A stretch of DNA of 64,000 nt, from NCBI RefSeq assembly GCF_022347205.1, contig NZ_JAKRNE010000010.1, positions 1 through 64,000 on the forward strand, written 5' to 3'. The DNA comes from Corynebacterium sp. ACRPO. GTDB taxonomy: Bacteria > Actinomycetota > Actinomycetes > Mycobacteriales > Mycobacteriaceae. The notes below the pieces were generated by a model. The model searched no databases. It had not been told where the DNA came from and worked only from the letters and a program-made list of their open reading frames with translations. Shown piece by piece: positions 33,978 through 41,868 of the stretch. A program made the position numbers and the translations under genes. Position 1 is the stretch's first letter; each line of letters begins with the position of its first letter.

Positions 33978-34009
33978 ATTATAACGAACACCCACGCGTC
34001 TTTGTTCCC
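33978..34009 (-). promoter_or_regulatory. rbpA: Overlapping SigA-type and SigH/SigR-type promoter of rbpA
   Basis: On the minus strand GGGAAC (34009-34004) is followed after exactly 18 nt by GTT (33985-33983), matching the GGGAAY-N18-GTT consensus of SigR/SigH oxidative- and heat-stress sigma factors. The same GTT runs into a perfect TATAAT (33983-33978), a vegetative -10. In Streptomyces, rbpA is a known SigR target. That this site is SigH-driven here is inferred. Confidence 0.65.
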
Positions 34010-34040
34010 AGCCCGCCCAAAATGAACTAAAGTGTATCGG

Positions 34041-34382
34041 GTGATCCGTACAGCTAGTCGTGAACGCAACGTCGGTTCCTGCCAATGGTGTGGGAAGGAC
34101 ATTGACCAAGGCGGTAGGGGACGGCCACGGAAGTTTTGCAGCGCCTCCTGTAAGCAGCGTGCTTATGAGCAAAGAAATAACGTCAGTGGCACGGGGATTC
34201 CCGCCAATGCCGTGATCCTCACTCCAGAAAAAGCAGAGAGTTTGCGCGACGGACTTTTTGAACTACGTTGTTCCGCAGAAGATATCAACACCGCCGCGGA
34301 GGAAGGCGCTAGTGCGCAGGAGCTTGCCGGTTTGTGCGAAGAGCTTGTTGCCCTGGCGCGACGTCTAGAAGGACTTCGATAG
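34041..34382 (+). CDS. Small CxxC zinc-finger-like protein
   Basis: A 113-residue protein. Its N-terminal third has CQWCGKDIDQGGRGRPRKFCSASCKQRAYEQR, a four-cysteine treble-clef/zinc-ribbon candidate. The remainder is helical and acidic, probably an alpha-helical hairpin. It may bind nucleic acid, but no function is known to me. The GTG at 34041 is chosen because TAAAGT lies 7 nt upstream; GTG at 34032 is alternative. It ends 3 nt before the YceI-family gene, so both are one operon. It is divergent from rbpA. Confidence 0.72.
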   Translation: MIRTASRERNVGSCQWCGKDIDQGGRGRPRKFCSASCKQRAYEQRNNVSGTGIPANAVILTPEKAESLRDGLFELRCSAEDINTAAEEGASAQELAGLCEELVALARRLEGLR

Positions 34383-34385
34383 AAG

Positions 34386-35087
34386 ATGAAAAAGCTTTTT
34401 TATAACCGCAAGCTCGTCATCACCATCTTTGTGGTGCTGATTGTGTTGCTCACCGCCGTGGCCATTGGCCCGATGGTGTATTCGCTCCTCAAGGGCGCCG
34501 GAGTAAAGACCGAACCAGTTTCTGCCGACGGCGCAAAGGCCGCATCAACGGAGCTCGATGGCACCTGGGAGGTAGCCAAGGGCCGTGCTAATAACCATAC
34601 CTCGGTTGGTTTTACCTTTAATGAGGTTCTACCTGCGGAAAAGACCACCACATCGGGATCCACCACGGAGGTAACCGGCCAGGCGGATATTTCTGATTCC
34701 ACCCTGAAAACAGCCACGGTCACCGTTGATATGGACGAGCTGACCACGGATAAGAAGGTCCGCGACCAGAACATGAAGTCCAAGCTCTTTGAGACCCAGC
34801 TTTTCCCGGAGTCTTCTTTTGAGCTGACTAAGCCGGCCTCGCTTGCCGACGTCCCTGATGACGGCACCATTGGCAAGGTTGAGCTCACTGGCGATCTGAC
34901 GATCAAGGATAAGACGCACGAGATCACTCAAGATTTTGACGTCCTTCGCGATGGAGACCAGATCGTTATCGGCGGCACCGTGCCAGTTGATCGCCTTGAT
35001 TACGGCGTAGAGACCCCGGAGATGCTCGCCGCGAAGGTCGAGGAAAAGGGCGAAGTAAATCTCCGCATTTCCTTCGAGAAGAACTAG
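34386..35087 (+). CDS. Membrane-anchored YceI-family protein
   Basis: A 233-residue protein with an N-terminal uncleaved-looking signal anchor (residues 9-31) and a lipocalin-like YceI domain (about 55-233). Family landmarks are DGTWEVA, HTSVGFTF, VTVDMDELTTDKKVRDQNMKS, FETQLFPESSFE and LTIKDKTHEITQDFDV. YceI proteins bind polyisoprenoid lipids in a hydrophobic barrel; the role here is unknown. A SerAla-rich spacer separates anchor and domain. It forms an operon with the CxxC protein upstream and a tiny membrane protein downstream. Confidence 0.88.
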   Translation: MKKLFYNRKLVITIFVVLIVLLTAVAIGPMVYSLLKGAGVKTEPVSADGAKAASTELDGTWEVAKGRANNHTSVGFTFNEVLPAEKTTTSGSTTEVTGQADISDSTLKTATVTVDMDELTTDKKVRDQNMKSKLFETQLFPESSFELTKPASLADVPDDGTIGKVELTGDLTIKDKTHEITQDFDVLRDGDQIVIGGTVPVDRLDYGVETPEMLAAKVEEKGEVNLRISFEKN

Positions 35088-35101
35088 CGAGGGCCTAGCC
35101 A

Positions 35102-35266
35102 GTGAATTCCCGTCAGATTATCCCGTTTATGTGGCTGCGCCTCGTCGTCGTCATCGGCTTCACCATTTTCGTAGCCGCTCAACAGATGTGGGTCATTGTG
35201 GCCATCTCGGTTCTTTTGGCGCTGTTGACTGTCTGGCAGCTGTGGAGCGCTTACCGGAATCGCTAA
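35102..35266 (+). CDS. 54-residue membrane protein
   Basis: A GTG start 15 nt after the YceI gene opens a 54-codon frame ending TAA. The product begins NSRQIIPFMWLRLVV and has two hydrophobic helices (about residues 12-25 and 28-46) with a short loop, ending in a basic YRNR tail. The GAGGG stretch upstream may serve as ribosome site. Position and membrane character suggest co-expression with the YceI protein. No family is recognised. Confidence 0.6.
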   Translation: MNSRQIIPFMWLRLVVVIGFTIFVAAQQMWVIVAISVLLALLTVWQLWSAYRNR

Positions 35267-35300
35267 TGAGACCTTCACGGCGTTGAGGGAACTTCCCCGA

Positions 35301-35321
35301 ATAACGTCAATGTGACGTTAT
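35301..35321. promoter_or_regulatory. Perfect inverted repeat overlapping a -10-like box
   Basis: Arms ATAACGTCA and TGACGTTAT are separated by 3 nt. The right arm abuts TATAGT (35321-35326), a good -10 element without a visible -35. This looks like an operator covering a promoter that fires rightward into the tiny ORFs of the islet. Confidence 0.55.
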
Positions 35322-35358
35322 ATAGTGGTGTAGTTGACCCCACTAGAAGAGCATATTT

Positions 35359-35585
35359 TTGCCCGATATCAGCTTTTCGGTCGCCGAGCGATACGCCGCC
35401 AATAACGGTTGGCCGCTGAATGAAGAAGTCCCGAAAGACAGATGAGGCCGGCTGCTGCAAATCCGAGCTCCGATGAGCTACAGCCGGAATCCATACCTGC
35501 GCCTGAGTTTGGCGGCCGGCGGATGGCGCGACAGAGACCGCGGGACGTCGCCAAGCAAAGCGCCGTAATATCGTGTGGAGATTGA
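35359..35585 (+). other. Two tiny overlapping ORFs, possible remnant or micropeptide pair
   Basis: A TTG-initiated 28-codon frame (35359-35445; product starts LPDISFSVAERYAANNGWP) overlaps by ATGA an ATG-initiated 47-codon frame (35442-35585; product contains NPSSDELQPESIPAPEFGG). Both read like real protein rather than random sequence. They lie downstream of an operator-like repeat and a TATAGT box. AGAAGAG precedes the first start. They could be a frameshifted remnant of one gene or an intact micropeptide pair. No family recognised. Apart from them and the two palindromes, I see nothing on the plus strand of the gap 35267-35735. Confidence 0.35.
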
Positions 35586-35690
35586 AGGAGGCTGAACCGG
35601 GGCCCAATAGATGGGCTGGAAAGATGTGTTCGCGCCCAGGCGCGGTTGAGGGCAACACATGAAGCTCCTTCAGATATCAGTGTTTGTCCG

Positions 35691-35704
35691 ATAATGTACA
35701 TTAT
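35691..35704. promoter_or_regulatory. Perfect 14-bp palindrome ATAATGTACATTAT
   Basis: The sequence equals its own reverse complement. Its half-site ATAATGT resembles the ATAACGT arms of the repeat at 35301-35321, so one regulator might bind both. It lies just downstream of the 3' end of the minus-strand orphan gene. Confidence 0.45.
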
Positions 35705-35735
35705 GTCATTTGAACTAGAGGTGGCATTCCCGCTT

Positions 35736-36218
35736 TTAGATCCTGACTCCATACATTGATACCTGCACCTCGCTTCTGTCGTTCGCTCCTGACAACACGC
35801 GCCCGAATGAAGCTTCCCAGATGTGCCATTCCTTCACGACAATTGGGCTCTCGTCATTTCTCATACGGCGGGCAATTTCTTTCTCGGCTTGGTCTCTCGT
35901 AGCACATGCGGCCTTAAGCTCTGGATCGAATTCAGCGCTCGACGGATCCGATCCCTGCGCGTGTCCACCGCTAAATACGATATAAGCCACTTCCGGATGG
36001 TGTTCTACATCCAGTGGACCTTTCCACCCACGCAGGTGTGCCTCTTCAGTCCAACAGGTTACCCCTGAGCGGTCTACACATTGTCCCATCGCTTTTTCTT
36101 GAGCGCGCGTCAGCGCAACTCCTGCAAAAGACTCATCATATGAATCGTCTTTCCGCGCAAACAATACGAAGATCCGCGCGGTTCTTTTTCTTCTGCTTCT
36201 TCGTATCCATGTCCACAT
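35736..36218 (-). CDS. Orphan hypothetical protein
   Basis: A 160-residue soluble protein with an Arg/Lys-rich start (RRSRRKRTARIFVLFARKD) and a mixed alpha/beta body that includes three cysteines, several tryptophans and a stretch VEHHPEVAYIVFSGGHAQG. No domain is recognised. Composition is slightly AT-richer than the flanks and codon use is less biased, consistent with recent acquisition. Internal starts, for example near the FVLFARKDD segment, are possible. It sits between core genes in an islet with palindromic sites, and no other gene shares its direction nearby. Confidence 0.55.
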   Translation of the reverse strand: MWTWIRRSRRKRTARIFVLFARKDDSYDESFAGVALTRAQEKAMGQCVDRSGVTCWTEEAHLRGWKGPLDVEHHPEVAYIVFSGGHAQGSDPSSAEFDPELKAACATRDQAEKEIARRMRNDESPIVVKEWHIWEASFGRVLSGANDRSEVQVSMYGVRI

Positions 36219-36340
36219 CTTCTCACCCGGCTATCGGTTAGTTTTCAACCAAAATGCACACTAGCGCATATAACGGCCAAGCAGGTCTCTATCAGGGGCG
36301 ATTCCAAGCCGGCGAACGGACCTCATCTCCACAGGGTGCG

Positions 36341-36346
36341 TAAAAT
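36341..36346 (+). promoter_or_regulatory. -10 element (TAAAAT) of the DyP peroxidase gene
   Basis: TAAAAT lies 7 nt before the ATG at 36354, supporting this start over the GTG at 36336 and a leaderless mRNA. Confidence 0.5.
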
Positions 36347-36353
36347 CGACAAC

Positions 36354-37262
36354 ATGACGATTCAGCACGTAGTAGATAAGCCTTCCCGCGCAGCTCTCTT
36401 CCTCGTCCTTGAAATCAAGGACGGCGGCGAGCAAGCCACTCGCGATATGCTCACGGGGTTTGCCGGACTGTTTAAGTCCGTTAACTTCCGCTACAACGAA
36501 GGCGAGCTTTATACCGTAGTCGGCATTGGTGCTTCCATGTGGCCGCGTCTGACCAGCGCACCGATGCCGGAACGCCTGAAGGAATTTGAGGCAATTGACG
36601 CCGCGCATAAGGCCCCGGCCACGCCAGGCGATATTCTTCTCCACTTCCGTGCAAATAACTATGACCTGTGTCATGAGATGGCCCGCCAGGTACTGGATCA
36701 GCTGGGCGATGCCGCCAGGGTGATCGATGAGACCCAAGGTTTCAAGTACCTAGACCAGCGCGACTTGCTGGGCTTTGTGGATGGCACCGCCAATCCCCTC
36801 GCCGAAGAGGCTTTAGATACCGTGCTGCTTGGCGACGACGCCGACTACCCCCGTGGCTCCTATGTCACCGTCCAAAAATATATCCACGACCTAGCCAAGT
36901 GGAACGAGATGAGCACCGAGGAGCAAGAAAAGGTCATCGGCCGCACCAAGGCCGACGATATCGAGTTGGATGACGATACCAAGCCCACTAATTCTCACGT
37001 AGCCCTCAATGACCTAGAGGAAGATATTTACCGCGAGAACATGGTCTTTGGCTCTTTCGCCGCGGGTGAGATGGGTACTTACTTCATTGGTTATGCCAAG
37101 GACCCAGAAAACGTCATGGAGCGCCTGCGCAATATGTTCATTGGCAAGCCGGAGGGAAACTACGACCGCATCTTGGACTTCTCCACTGCGCTTACAGGCA
37201 CCAATTTCTTTGTGCCCAGCGCGGATCTGATGAAGAACTTCGACGAGCTGCCTCCGGCCTAA
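36354..37262 (+). CDS. Dye-decolorizing (DyP-type) heme peroxidase
   Basis: A 302-residue cytosolic heme peroxidase of the DyP family, class B-like in size. The distal GXXDG motif appears as GFVDGTANP near residue 144, with the catalytic Asp. The proximal heme histidine is in the TNSHVALND segment. A conserved Arg lies in the segment around DIYRENMVFGS. There is no Tat signal and no recognisable encapsulin-targeting tail at the end (NFDELPPA). It oxidises bulky substrates with hydrogen peroxide; the natural substrate is unknown. It begins next to the islet and converges with the CFA-like gene. Confidence 0.92.
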   Translation: MTIQHVVDKPSRAALFLVLEIKDGGEQATRDMLTGFAGLFKSVNFRYNEGELYTVVGIGASMWPRLTSAPMPERLKEFEAIDAAHKAPATPGDILLHFRANNYDLCHEMARQVLDQLGDAARVIDETQGFKYLDQRDLLGFVDGTANPLAEEALDTVLLGDDADYPRGSYVTVQKYIHDLAKWNEMSTEEQEKVIGRTKADDIELDDDTKPTNSHVALNDLEEDIYRENMVFGSFAAGEMGTYFIGYAKDPENVMERLRNMFIGKPEGNYDRILDFSTALTGTNFFVPSADLMKNFDELPPA

Positions 37263-37288
37263 GGGCCGCCCGCCTTACGGCCGGCCGC

Positions 37289-38602
37289 CTAACGCCGGCC
37301 CCCGCGGTTGCGGTGGGCCAACCCAAATTGCACCGAGTCAATCATCCCGAGCGTCATAAGGGCCTCGCGGAGGGCAAATTGGAAGGTCCACAAGCGGCGG
37401 AAGACTGGGTCGAATCCAGCGGCCGCTGCCTCCCGTAGGTGCCCATCAAAAAAGGATCGCTGCTGACGCAGGGACTCCAGGTAATGGGTGCCCACGTGTG
37501 TTTCGGACACGATGCGCAGGTTGGAGTTCTTATCTACTAGCTGGTGCATCTCGGTCGTGAGCGGATAGTCCAACCCTGGCCACACATAGGCTCGCAAAGC
37601 CTGAAGCGAGGCCCTACCGGCCTCAGTCATCGACTCGGTCGCCACGATGGACTGGATTCCTGCCCGGCCATTAGGCGTCAAGAAGCGGTCGACTGCGCGG
37701 ATGTACTCCTTGCGCTCACTAGCGCTGAGTTGTTCTACCTTTTCTACGGTGACGATGGCGTCATAGTGCCCGTGCCACTGCTTGGGGTTCGGGACGACGC
37801 CGGGAATGCGCTCGATATGGATGGAATCGTCTGCTCCCTCGAATACGAGGGCCTCGCGCATGTGGCTCATTTGGTCCACATCACTTGTCAAAACGTCCAC
37901 TGTAGCGCGCCGCTTAGTCGCCCGCATCGCGGGCTGCATTCCGGCAGCCGGGTACACCAACAGGTGGGTTCCCGCGCCGGTACGGGTAGCGTCTAGCAGC
38001 CAATCCGCTGCGCGGCGCTGCGCATCTCCTAGGTCATCCCTGTCCACACTCGTGGGCTCACTCAGCGTCGTGACATCGACGAAGTGGCTCTTCGGCTCCT
38101 TGCGCCCAGCCTTAGGGCTATAGCTTTCCACCGTTTCCCTAATGGTGGTCGGTACGCCACTGGAAAATACCCCACCTACATGGCTTAATCCATCGCCGGC
38201 ATAGAGCCGAACCAATTCCAGAGGCAGCTCCCCTGGCTCCGACTTACCAGCACCTAGCATCTTGGCTTTGGGAAGGTAACCCACTCCCAATAGGCGGCCG
38301 AGCACCTTTACCAGCTGCGAGGAGGAGGTAACGGTCCACTCTCCTGCCATATAACTTTCCGCAAATCCCAGCCAACCGCTAGCGGCAATGCGCTCAAACA
38401 AGGCATCATGCCCCACCTTGAGATCCGGTCCGCCCTCGGCTTCGAGGTCTAGTTCTAGACCGGCATCATCGCAGGCCTTGGCAAATTCAGCCTCTGCCCG
38501 GCGGGCTTTCATTCCAGGCCAACGAGGTGCGGGAACCGTAGCCACATTGGGCCAGGATTCTGCATCGATAGAGCTCAAATGCTCAGGGCGGGTAAAAGAC
38601 AT
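37289..38602 (-). CDS. CFA-synthase/mycolate-methyltransferase-like protein with degenerate SAM site
   Basis: A 437-residue protein with the layout of cyclopropane-fatty-acyl-phospholipid synthases. The N-terminal part has IAASGWLGFAESYMAGEWT, a hallmark, and the C-terminal part has PGLDYPLTTEMHQLVDKNSNLRIVSETHVGTHYLESLRQQRSFF. The usual glycine-rich SAM loop (EIGCGWG-like) is replaced by LLVYPAAGMQPAM, and the family active-site cysteine region is not obvious. It may have altered catalysis or none. The ATG follows an AAGGAG site; an upstream extension to 38674 lacks similarity. It is divergent from ndh. Confidence 0.8.
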   Translation of the reverse strand: MSFTRPEHLSSIDAESWPNVATVPAPRWPGMKARRAEAEFAKACDDAGLELDLEAEGGPDLKVGHDALFERIAASGWLGFAESYMAGEWTVTSSSQLVKVLGRLLGVGYLPKAKMLGAGKSEPGELPLELVRLYAGDGLSHVGGVFSSGVPTTIRETVESYSPKAGRKEPKSHFVDVTTLSEPTSVDRDDLGDAQRRAADWLLDATRTGAGTHLLVYPAAGMQPAMRATKRRATVDVLTSDVDQMSHMREALVFEGADDSIHIERIPGVVPNPKQWHGHYDAIVTVEKVEQLSASERKEYIRAVDRFLTPNGRAGIQSIVATESMTEAGRASLQALRAYVWPGLDYPLTTEMHQLVDKNSNLRIVSETHVGTHYLESLRQQRSFFDGHLREAAAAGFDPVFRRLWTFQFALREALMTLGMIDSVQFGLAHRNRGGRR

Positions 38603-38835
38603 AATGCCAGGTGCGCTCCTTGGTGGGCGGAGGAAGTCACTATCTGGAACAACCTTAGTCAGCTTTGTGCACACCCCGGTTTAGGCGCTCCGCACGGCCG
38701 CGCCGGTTCTTCCCACGGAAACCGCAACGCAGCGGCGGAAGTTTATCAGTCATTAAGTATGCGCGTTCTGTTTGAAGTGTTTAGACTGTATGGGTACTAA
38801 ACATTAGCTTTCTTAAGGAAGGTCGCATTAATTCC

Positions 38836-40179
38836 ATGACTGATACCCCTTATCGCCCAAACGGTGGCCGCCATCACGTCGTCGTGGTTGGCGCCGGCTT
38901 CGGTGGTCTCAACACCGTTCAGAATCTGAAGAACGCCGATGTGGAAATCACCCTCATCGATAAGAAGAACCACCACCTGTTCCAGCCGATGCTGTACCAG
39001 GTAGCAACCGGCATGATTTCTGCCGGTGAGGTTGCCCCTTCCACCCGCCAGCTGCTGCGCGATCAGGACAACGTCCACTTCGTCAACGCTGAGGTAACTG
39101 ATATCAACCTGGCGGATCAGACGGTGACCGCCGAGCAGGACGAGTTCTCCCGCACCTATGCTTATGACTCCCTGGTTGTCGCCGCAGGTTCCGGTCAGTC
39201 CTACTTTGGCAACGACCACTTCGCTGAATTCGCCCCAGGCATGAAGACCTTGGACGATGCTTTGGAGCTGCGCTCTCGCATCATCTCGGCGTTTGAAAAG
39301 GCTGAGCTTACCGACGACCCCGCAGAGCGCGAGCGCCTGCTCACCTTCATCATCGTTGGTGCTGGCCCAACCGGCGTTGAGCTCACCGGCCAGATTGCCG
39401 AATTGGCAAACCGTACCCTCAACGATGTCTACTCCAACTACGGCACCACCTCTGCCAAGATTTACCTGCTCGATGGCGCCCCACAGGTACTGCCGCCATT
39501 TGGTAAGCGCCTAGGCCGCAAGGCTCAGCGCACCTTGGAAAAGGAAGGCGTACAGGTGCACCTGAACGCTATGGTGACCGATGTAACCGCGGACACCGTC
39601 ACCTACAAGGACATGAAGACCGAGGAGGAGACCACCCTGACGGGTGCTACCAAGATCTGGTCTGCTGGTGTGGCCGCTTCCCCGCTGGGCAAGATGGTTG
39701 CAGAGCAGGCTGGCGTCGAGGCAGACCGCGCAGGTCGCGTCTCCGTGAACGAGGACCTGACCGTGGGCGAGCACAATAACGTCTACATGGTCGGTGACAT
39801 GATCTCCCTCAACCGCCTGCCGGGTCTGGCACAGGTTGCAATCCAGGGCGGCGCGCACGTCGCTAAGCTCATTCAGGCCAAGGTGGACGAGGAATCTACC
39901 GCTAATGAGAAGGAAGCCTTCGACTACTTTGACAAGGGCTCCATGGCCATCGTCAAGCGCTTCAACGCCGTCGTTAAGCTGGGCAAGACCGAGTTCGGTG
40001 GCTTTGCCGGTTGGGTAGCATGGCTTGGCCTGCACCTGACCTACGTTATTGGTCTGCGCAGCCGCTTGGCCGTGCTGGTTAACTGGGCAACCAATATCCT
40101 CTCCCGCGATCGCGGCAATCTGGAGATCACCACCCAGCAGCGCATCGCACGCAATATCATTAACAAGAACGAGAAGTAA
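38836..40179 (+). CDS. ndh: Type II NADH dehydrogenase
   Basis: A 447-residue membrane-peripheral flavoprotein passing electrons from NADH to menaquinone without pumping protons. Two dinucleotide folds are visible: VVVVGAGFGGLNTVQNL (FAD, residues ~17-33) and IIVGAGPTGVELTGQIAEL (NADH, ~172-190). YSLV-type VAAGSGQSYFGN and the second FAD motif VYMVGDMISLNRLPGLAQVAIQGG complete it. A C-terminal amphipathic region with GLHLTYVIGLRSRLAVLVNW anchors it. A TTAAGGAAGG site precedes the ATG. It ends at a strong terminator. Confidence 0.95.
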   Translation: MTDTPYRPNGGRHHVVVVGAGFGGLNTVQNLKNADVEITLIDKKNHHLFQPMLYQVATGMISAGEVAPSTRQLLRDQDNVHFVNAEVTDINLADQTVTAEQDEFSRTYAYDSLVVAAGSGQSYFGNDHFAEFAPGMKTLDDALELRSRIISAFEKAELTDDPAERERLLTFIIVGAGPTGVELTGQIAELANRTLNDVYSNYGTTSAKIYLLDGAPQVLPPFGKRLGRKAQRTLEKEGVQVHLNAMVTDVTADTVTYKDMKTEEETTLTGATKIWSAGVAASPLGKMVAEQAGVEADRAGRVSVNEDLTVGEHNNVYMVGDMISLNRLPGLAQVAIQGGAHVAKLIQAKVDEESTANEKEAFDYFDKGSMAIVKRFNAVVKLGKTEFGGFAGWVAWLGLHLTYVIGLRSRLAVLVNWATNILSRDRGNLEITTQQRIARNIINKNEK

Positions 40180-40194
40180 TACCTCCTCGCTCGC

Positions 40195-40240
40195 ATCGCC
40201 GCCCCATCTGCTGCAAAGCAGGCTCTGGGCGGCGATTTTT
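40195..40240 (+). terminator. Terminator of ndh
   Basis: ATCGCCGCCC (40195-40204) pairs with GGGCGGCGAT (40227-40236) and is followed by TTTTTA. It lies 15 nt after the ndh stop. Confidence 0.88.
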
Positions 40241-40345
40241 ATTTTCCTGGGCGATCTGCTCCTAGCGCCGGCGATGCCACTGCTGGGGCGACCGAACGCC
40301 GATTTTCGCACATAGTTTCCGTGACCTTTGTTAGGCTAAGACACG

Positions 40346-40420
40346 CAACATGGGGTGCCGCACATGGTGCGGCTGAGAAATACCCATCGAACCTGCACTC
40401 AGTTAGAACTAGCGAAGGGA
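40346..40420 (+). promoter_or_regulatory. TPP riboswitch (THI box)
   Basis: The conserved aptamer parts are present in order: GGGGTGCC, GGCTGAGAAATACCC, then CGAACCTG, and the closing AACTAGCGAAGGGA. It binds thiamine diphosphate in the mRNA. Its 3' end includes AAGGGA, which is also the ribosome site of the thiM GTG at 40426, so ligand binding should hide the site and block translation of the thi operon. Confidence 0.93.
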
Positions 40421-40425
40421 TAGTT

Positions 40426-41238
40426 GTGGATTATGCTTTTCTGCGCGCACACGACGCTGTGCGCGAGTCCACGCCGCTTATTCAATGTTTGACCAATAAG
40501 GTCGTCAGTAACGTCACCGCCAATGCCCTGCTGGCCATCGGGGCTAGCCCGGCGATGGTCGATACGCCGGAGGAATCGCGCGAATTCGCGCAGGTAGCCA
40601 GCGGCGTACTCATCAATTGCGGCACGCCCAACTCCGAGCAATACGGCGGCATGCGCGAGGCCATCGCTGGGGCGAGGTCCGCGCAAACCCCTTGGGTACT
40701 CGATCCGGTAGGTGCCGGCGGCCTGAGCCAACGCACCGAATTCATGCGCGAAGTGCTGCCACTTGGCCCGGGCGCAATTCGTGGCAACGCATCAGAAATC
40801 ATCGCCCTCGCAGGTACCGGGGAAGGCGGCCGTGGCGTCGAATCTACCGATGGCGTGGAAGCCGCCTTGGACTCGGCAGTAGCACTTTCCCGGGATACCG
40901 GCGCCGTCGTGGCTATTTCCGGCCCGCGGGATCTTATCGTCCATGTCGGCGATACAACGCGTGCCGTCTACCTCGAATCAGGGCACCCGATGCTCCAAAA
41001 CGTCATCGGTACTGGCTGTTCCCTCGGTGCTATCTGCGCCGCATATCTGGCCGCGTGGGAGGATCCTTTCGAAGCGATCATCGCCGCCCACGCGCACGTT
41101 GGCGCAGCAGGTAGCGTGGCCGCCGAAAAGCACCACGCCCCCGGCTCCTTTGCCGTTGCTTGGCTGGATGCGCTCTACGATGTTCCGACCGCGGATATCG
41201 AGGGCCTGGTCAAGCTCACTGACCTAGAGGAGGTTTAA
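40426..41238 (+). CDS. thiM: Hydroxyethylthiazole kinase
   Basis: A 270-residue ribokinase-fold enzyme that phosphorylates 4-methyl-5-(2-hydroxyethyl)thiazole for salvage into thiamine. Signatures are [30 protein letters not shown] at the N-terminus, [18 protein letters not shown] and the anion-hole motif [17 protein letters not shown]. The GTG at 40426 sits 5 nt after the riboswitch-embedded ribosome site. A longer upstream frame would run through the riboswitch and is rejected. It abuts thiE directly. Confidence 0.95.
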   Translation: MDYAFLRAHDAVRESTPLIQCLTNKVVSNVTANALLAIGASPAMVDTPEESREFAQVASGVLINCGTPNSEQYGGMREAIAGARSAQTPWVLDPVGAGGLSQRTEFMREVLPLGPGAIRGNASEIIALAGTGEGGRGVESTDGVEAALDSAVALSRDTGAVVAISGPRDLIVHVGDTTRAVYLESGHPMLQNVIGTGCSLGAICAAYLAAWEDPFEAIIAAHAHVGAAGSVAAEKHHAPGSFAVAWLDALYDVPTADIEGLVKLTDLEEV

Positions 41239-41868
41239 GTGTCTATTGACTGGACGCTCTACCTGGTCACCGATCCAGATCTGGCTGGCGGGCGAGACAA
41301 CGTGGTTTCCATCGTGCAGGAAGCTGTACGCGGCGGTGTTACCGTTGTCCAGCTCCGGGACAAGGAAGCTAGCGATGAACAGATCGAGCGCACCGCACGC
41401 GAATTGCTTGGCGTACTGGGCGATGTCCCGCTATTCATCAATGACCGCGTAGAGGTGGCCGCAAAACTCGGCTGCCACCTGCACATTGGGCAGGATGATA
41501 TGGCTTTTCGCGAGGCCCGGGAGAAGCTGGGTGAGGGACAGCTTATTGGCTTATCCATCGGCAGTCACGAGGAGCTTGCTGCTATTGCGGACGATGCGCG
41601 CCCAGATGTCATCGGCATCGGGCCCGTGCATTCGACTGCAACGAAGAAAAACGCCCCAGCCGGCATGGGTACGGTTGCGGCCGCAGCACTCGCTCGCGCC
41701 GCACGTGAGCGTGGCATCGCGTCCGTCGCCATCGGCGGAATCAAGACCCATAATGCGCACGAACTGGCGGGCAGCGAGTTTGCAGGAATTTGCGTAGTCA
41801 GCGACATCATGGCGGCCGATGACCCCGCAACAGCCGCCGCCCACCTTAAGGAGGCTTTCCATGGCTAA
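41239..41868 (+). CDS. thiE: Thiamine-phosphate synthase
   Basis: A 209-residue TIM-barrel enzyme joining HMP diphosphate and thiazole phosphate into thiamine phosphate. Motifs are VQLRDKEASDEQI, LFINDRVEVAAKLGCHLHIGQDD, IGIGPVHSTATKKNAPAGMG and VAIGGIKTHNA. It begins with GTG right after the thiM stop, and its end overlaps the thiD start by 8 nt. Both arrangements indicate coupled translation in the riboswitch-controlled operon. Confidence 0.95.
   Translation: MSIDWTLYLVTDPDLAGGRDNVVSIVQEAVRGGVTVVQLRDKEASDEQIERTARELLGVLGDVPLFINDRVEVAAKLGCHLHIGQDDMAFREAREKLGEGQLIGLSIGSHEELAAIADDARPDVIGIGPVHSTATKKNAPAGMGTVAAAALARAARERGIASVAIGGIKTHNAHELAGSEFAGICVVSDIMAADDPATAAAHLKEAFHG

Noticed and set aside
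35275-35752. Long overlapping minus-strand frames in the islet
   Set aside because: Products are Arg/Ser/Pro-rich without structure and conflict with the better-looking tiny plus-strand frames; no ribosome site is visible.
36354-37262. DyP peroxidase as encapsulin cargo
   Set aside because: No encapsulin gene is adjacent and the C-terminus lacks a recognisable targeting peptide.
37263-37305. GC-rich repeats (GGCCGCC, GCCGGC) between the DyP and CFA-like genes
   Set aside because: Several weak alternative pairings exist but no T-run on either strand, so it is not called a terminator.
38750-38800. Possible ndh promoter elements (TTGAAG, TAGACT)
   Set aside because: No pair has acceptable spacing and distance to the start, so no promoter is claimed.
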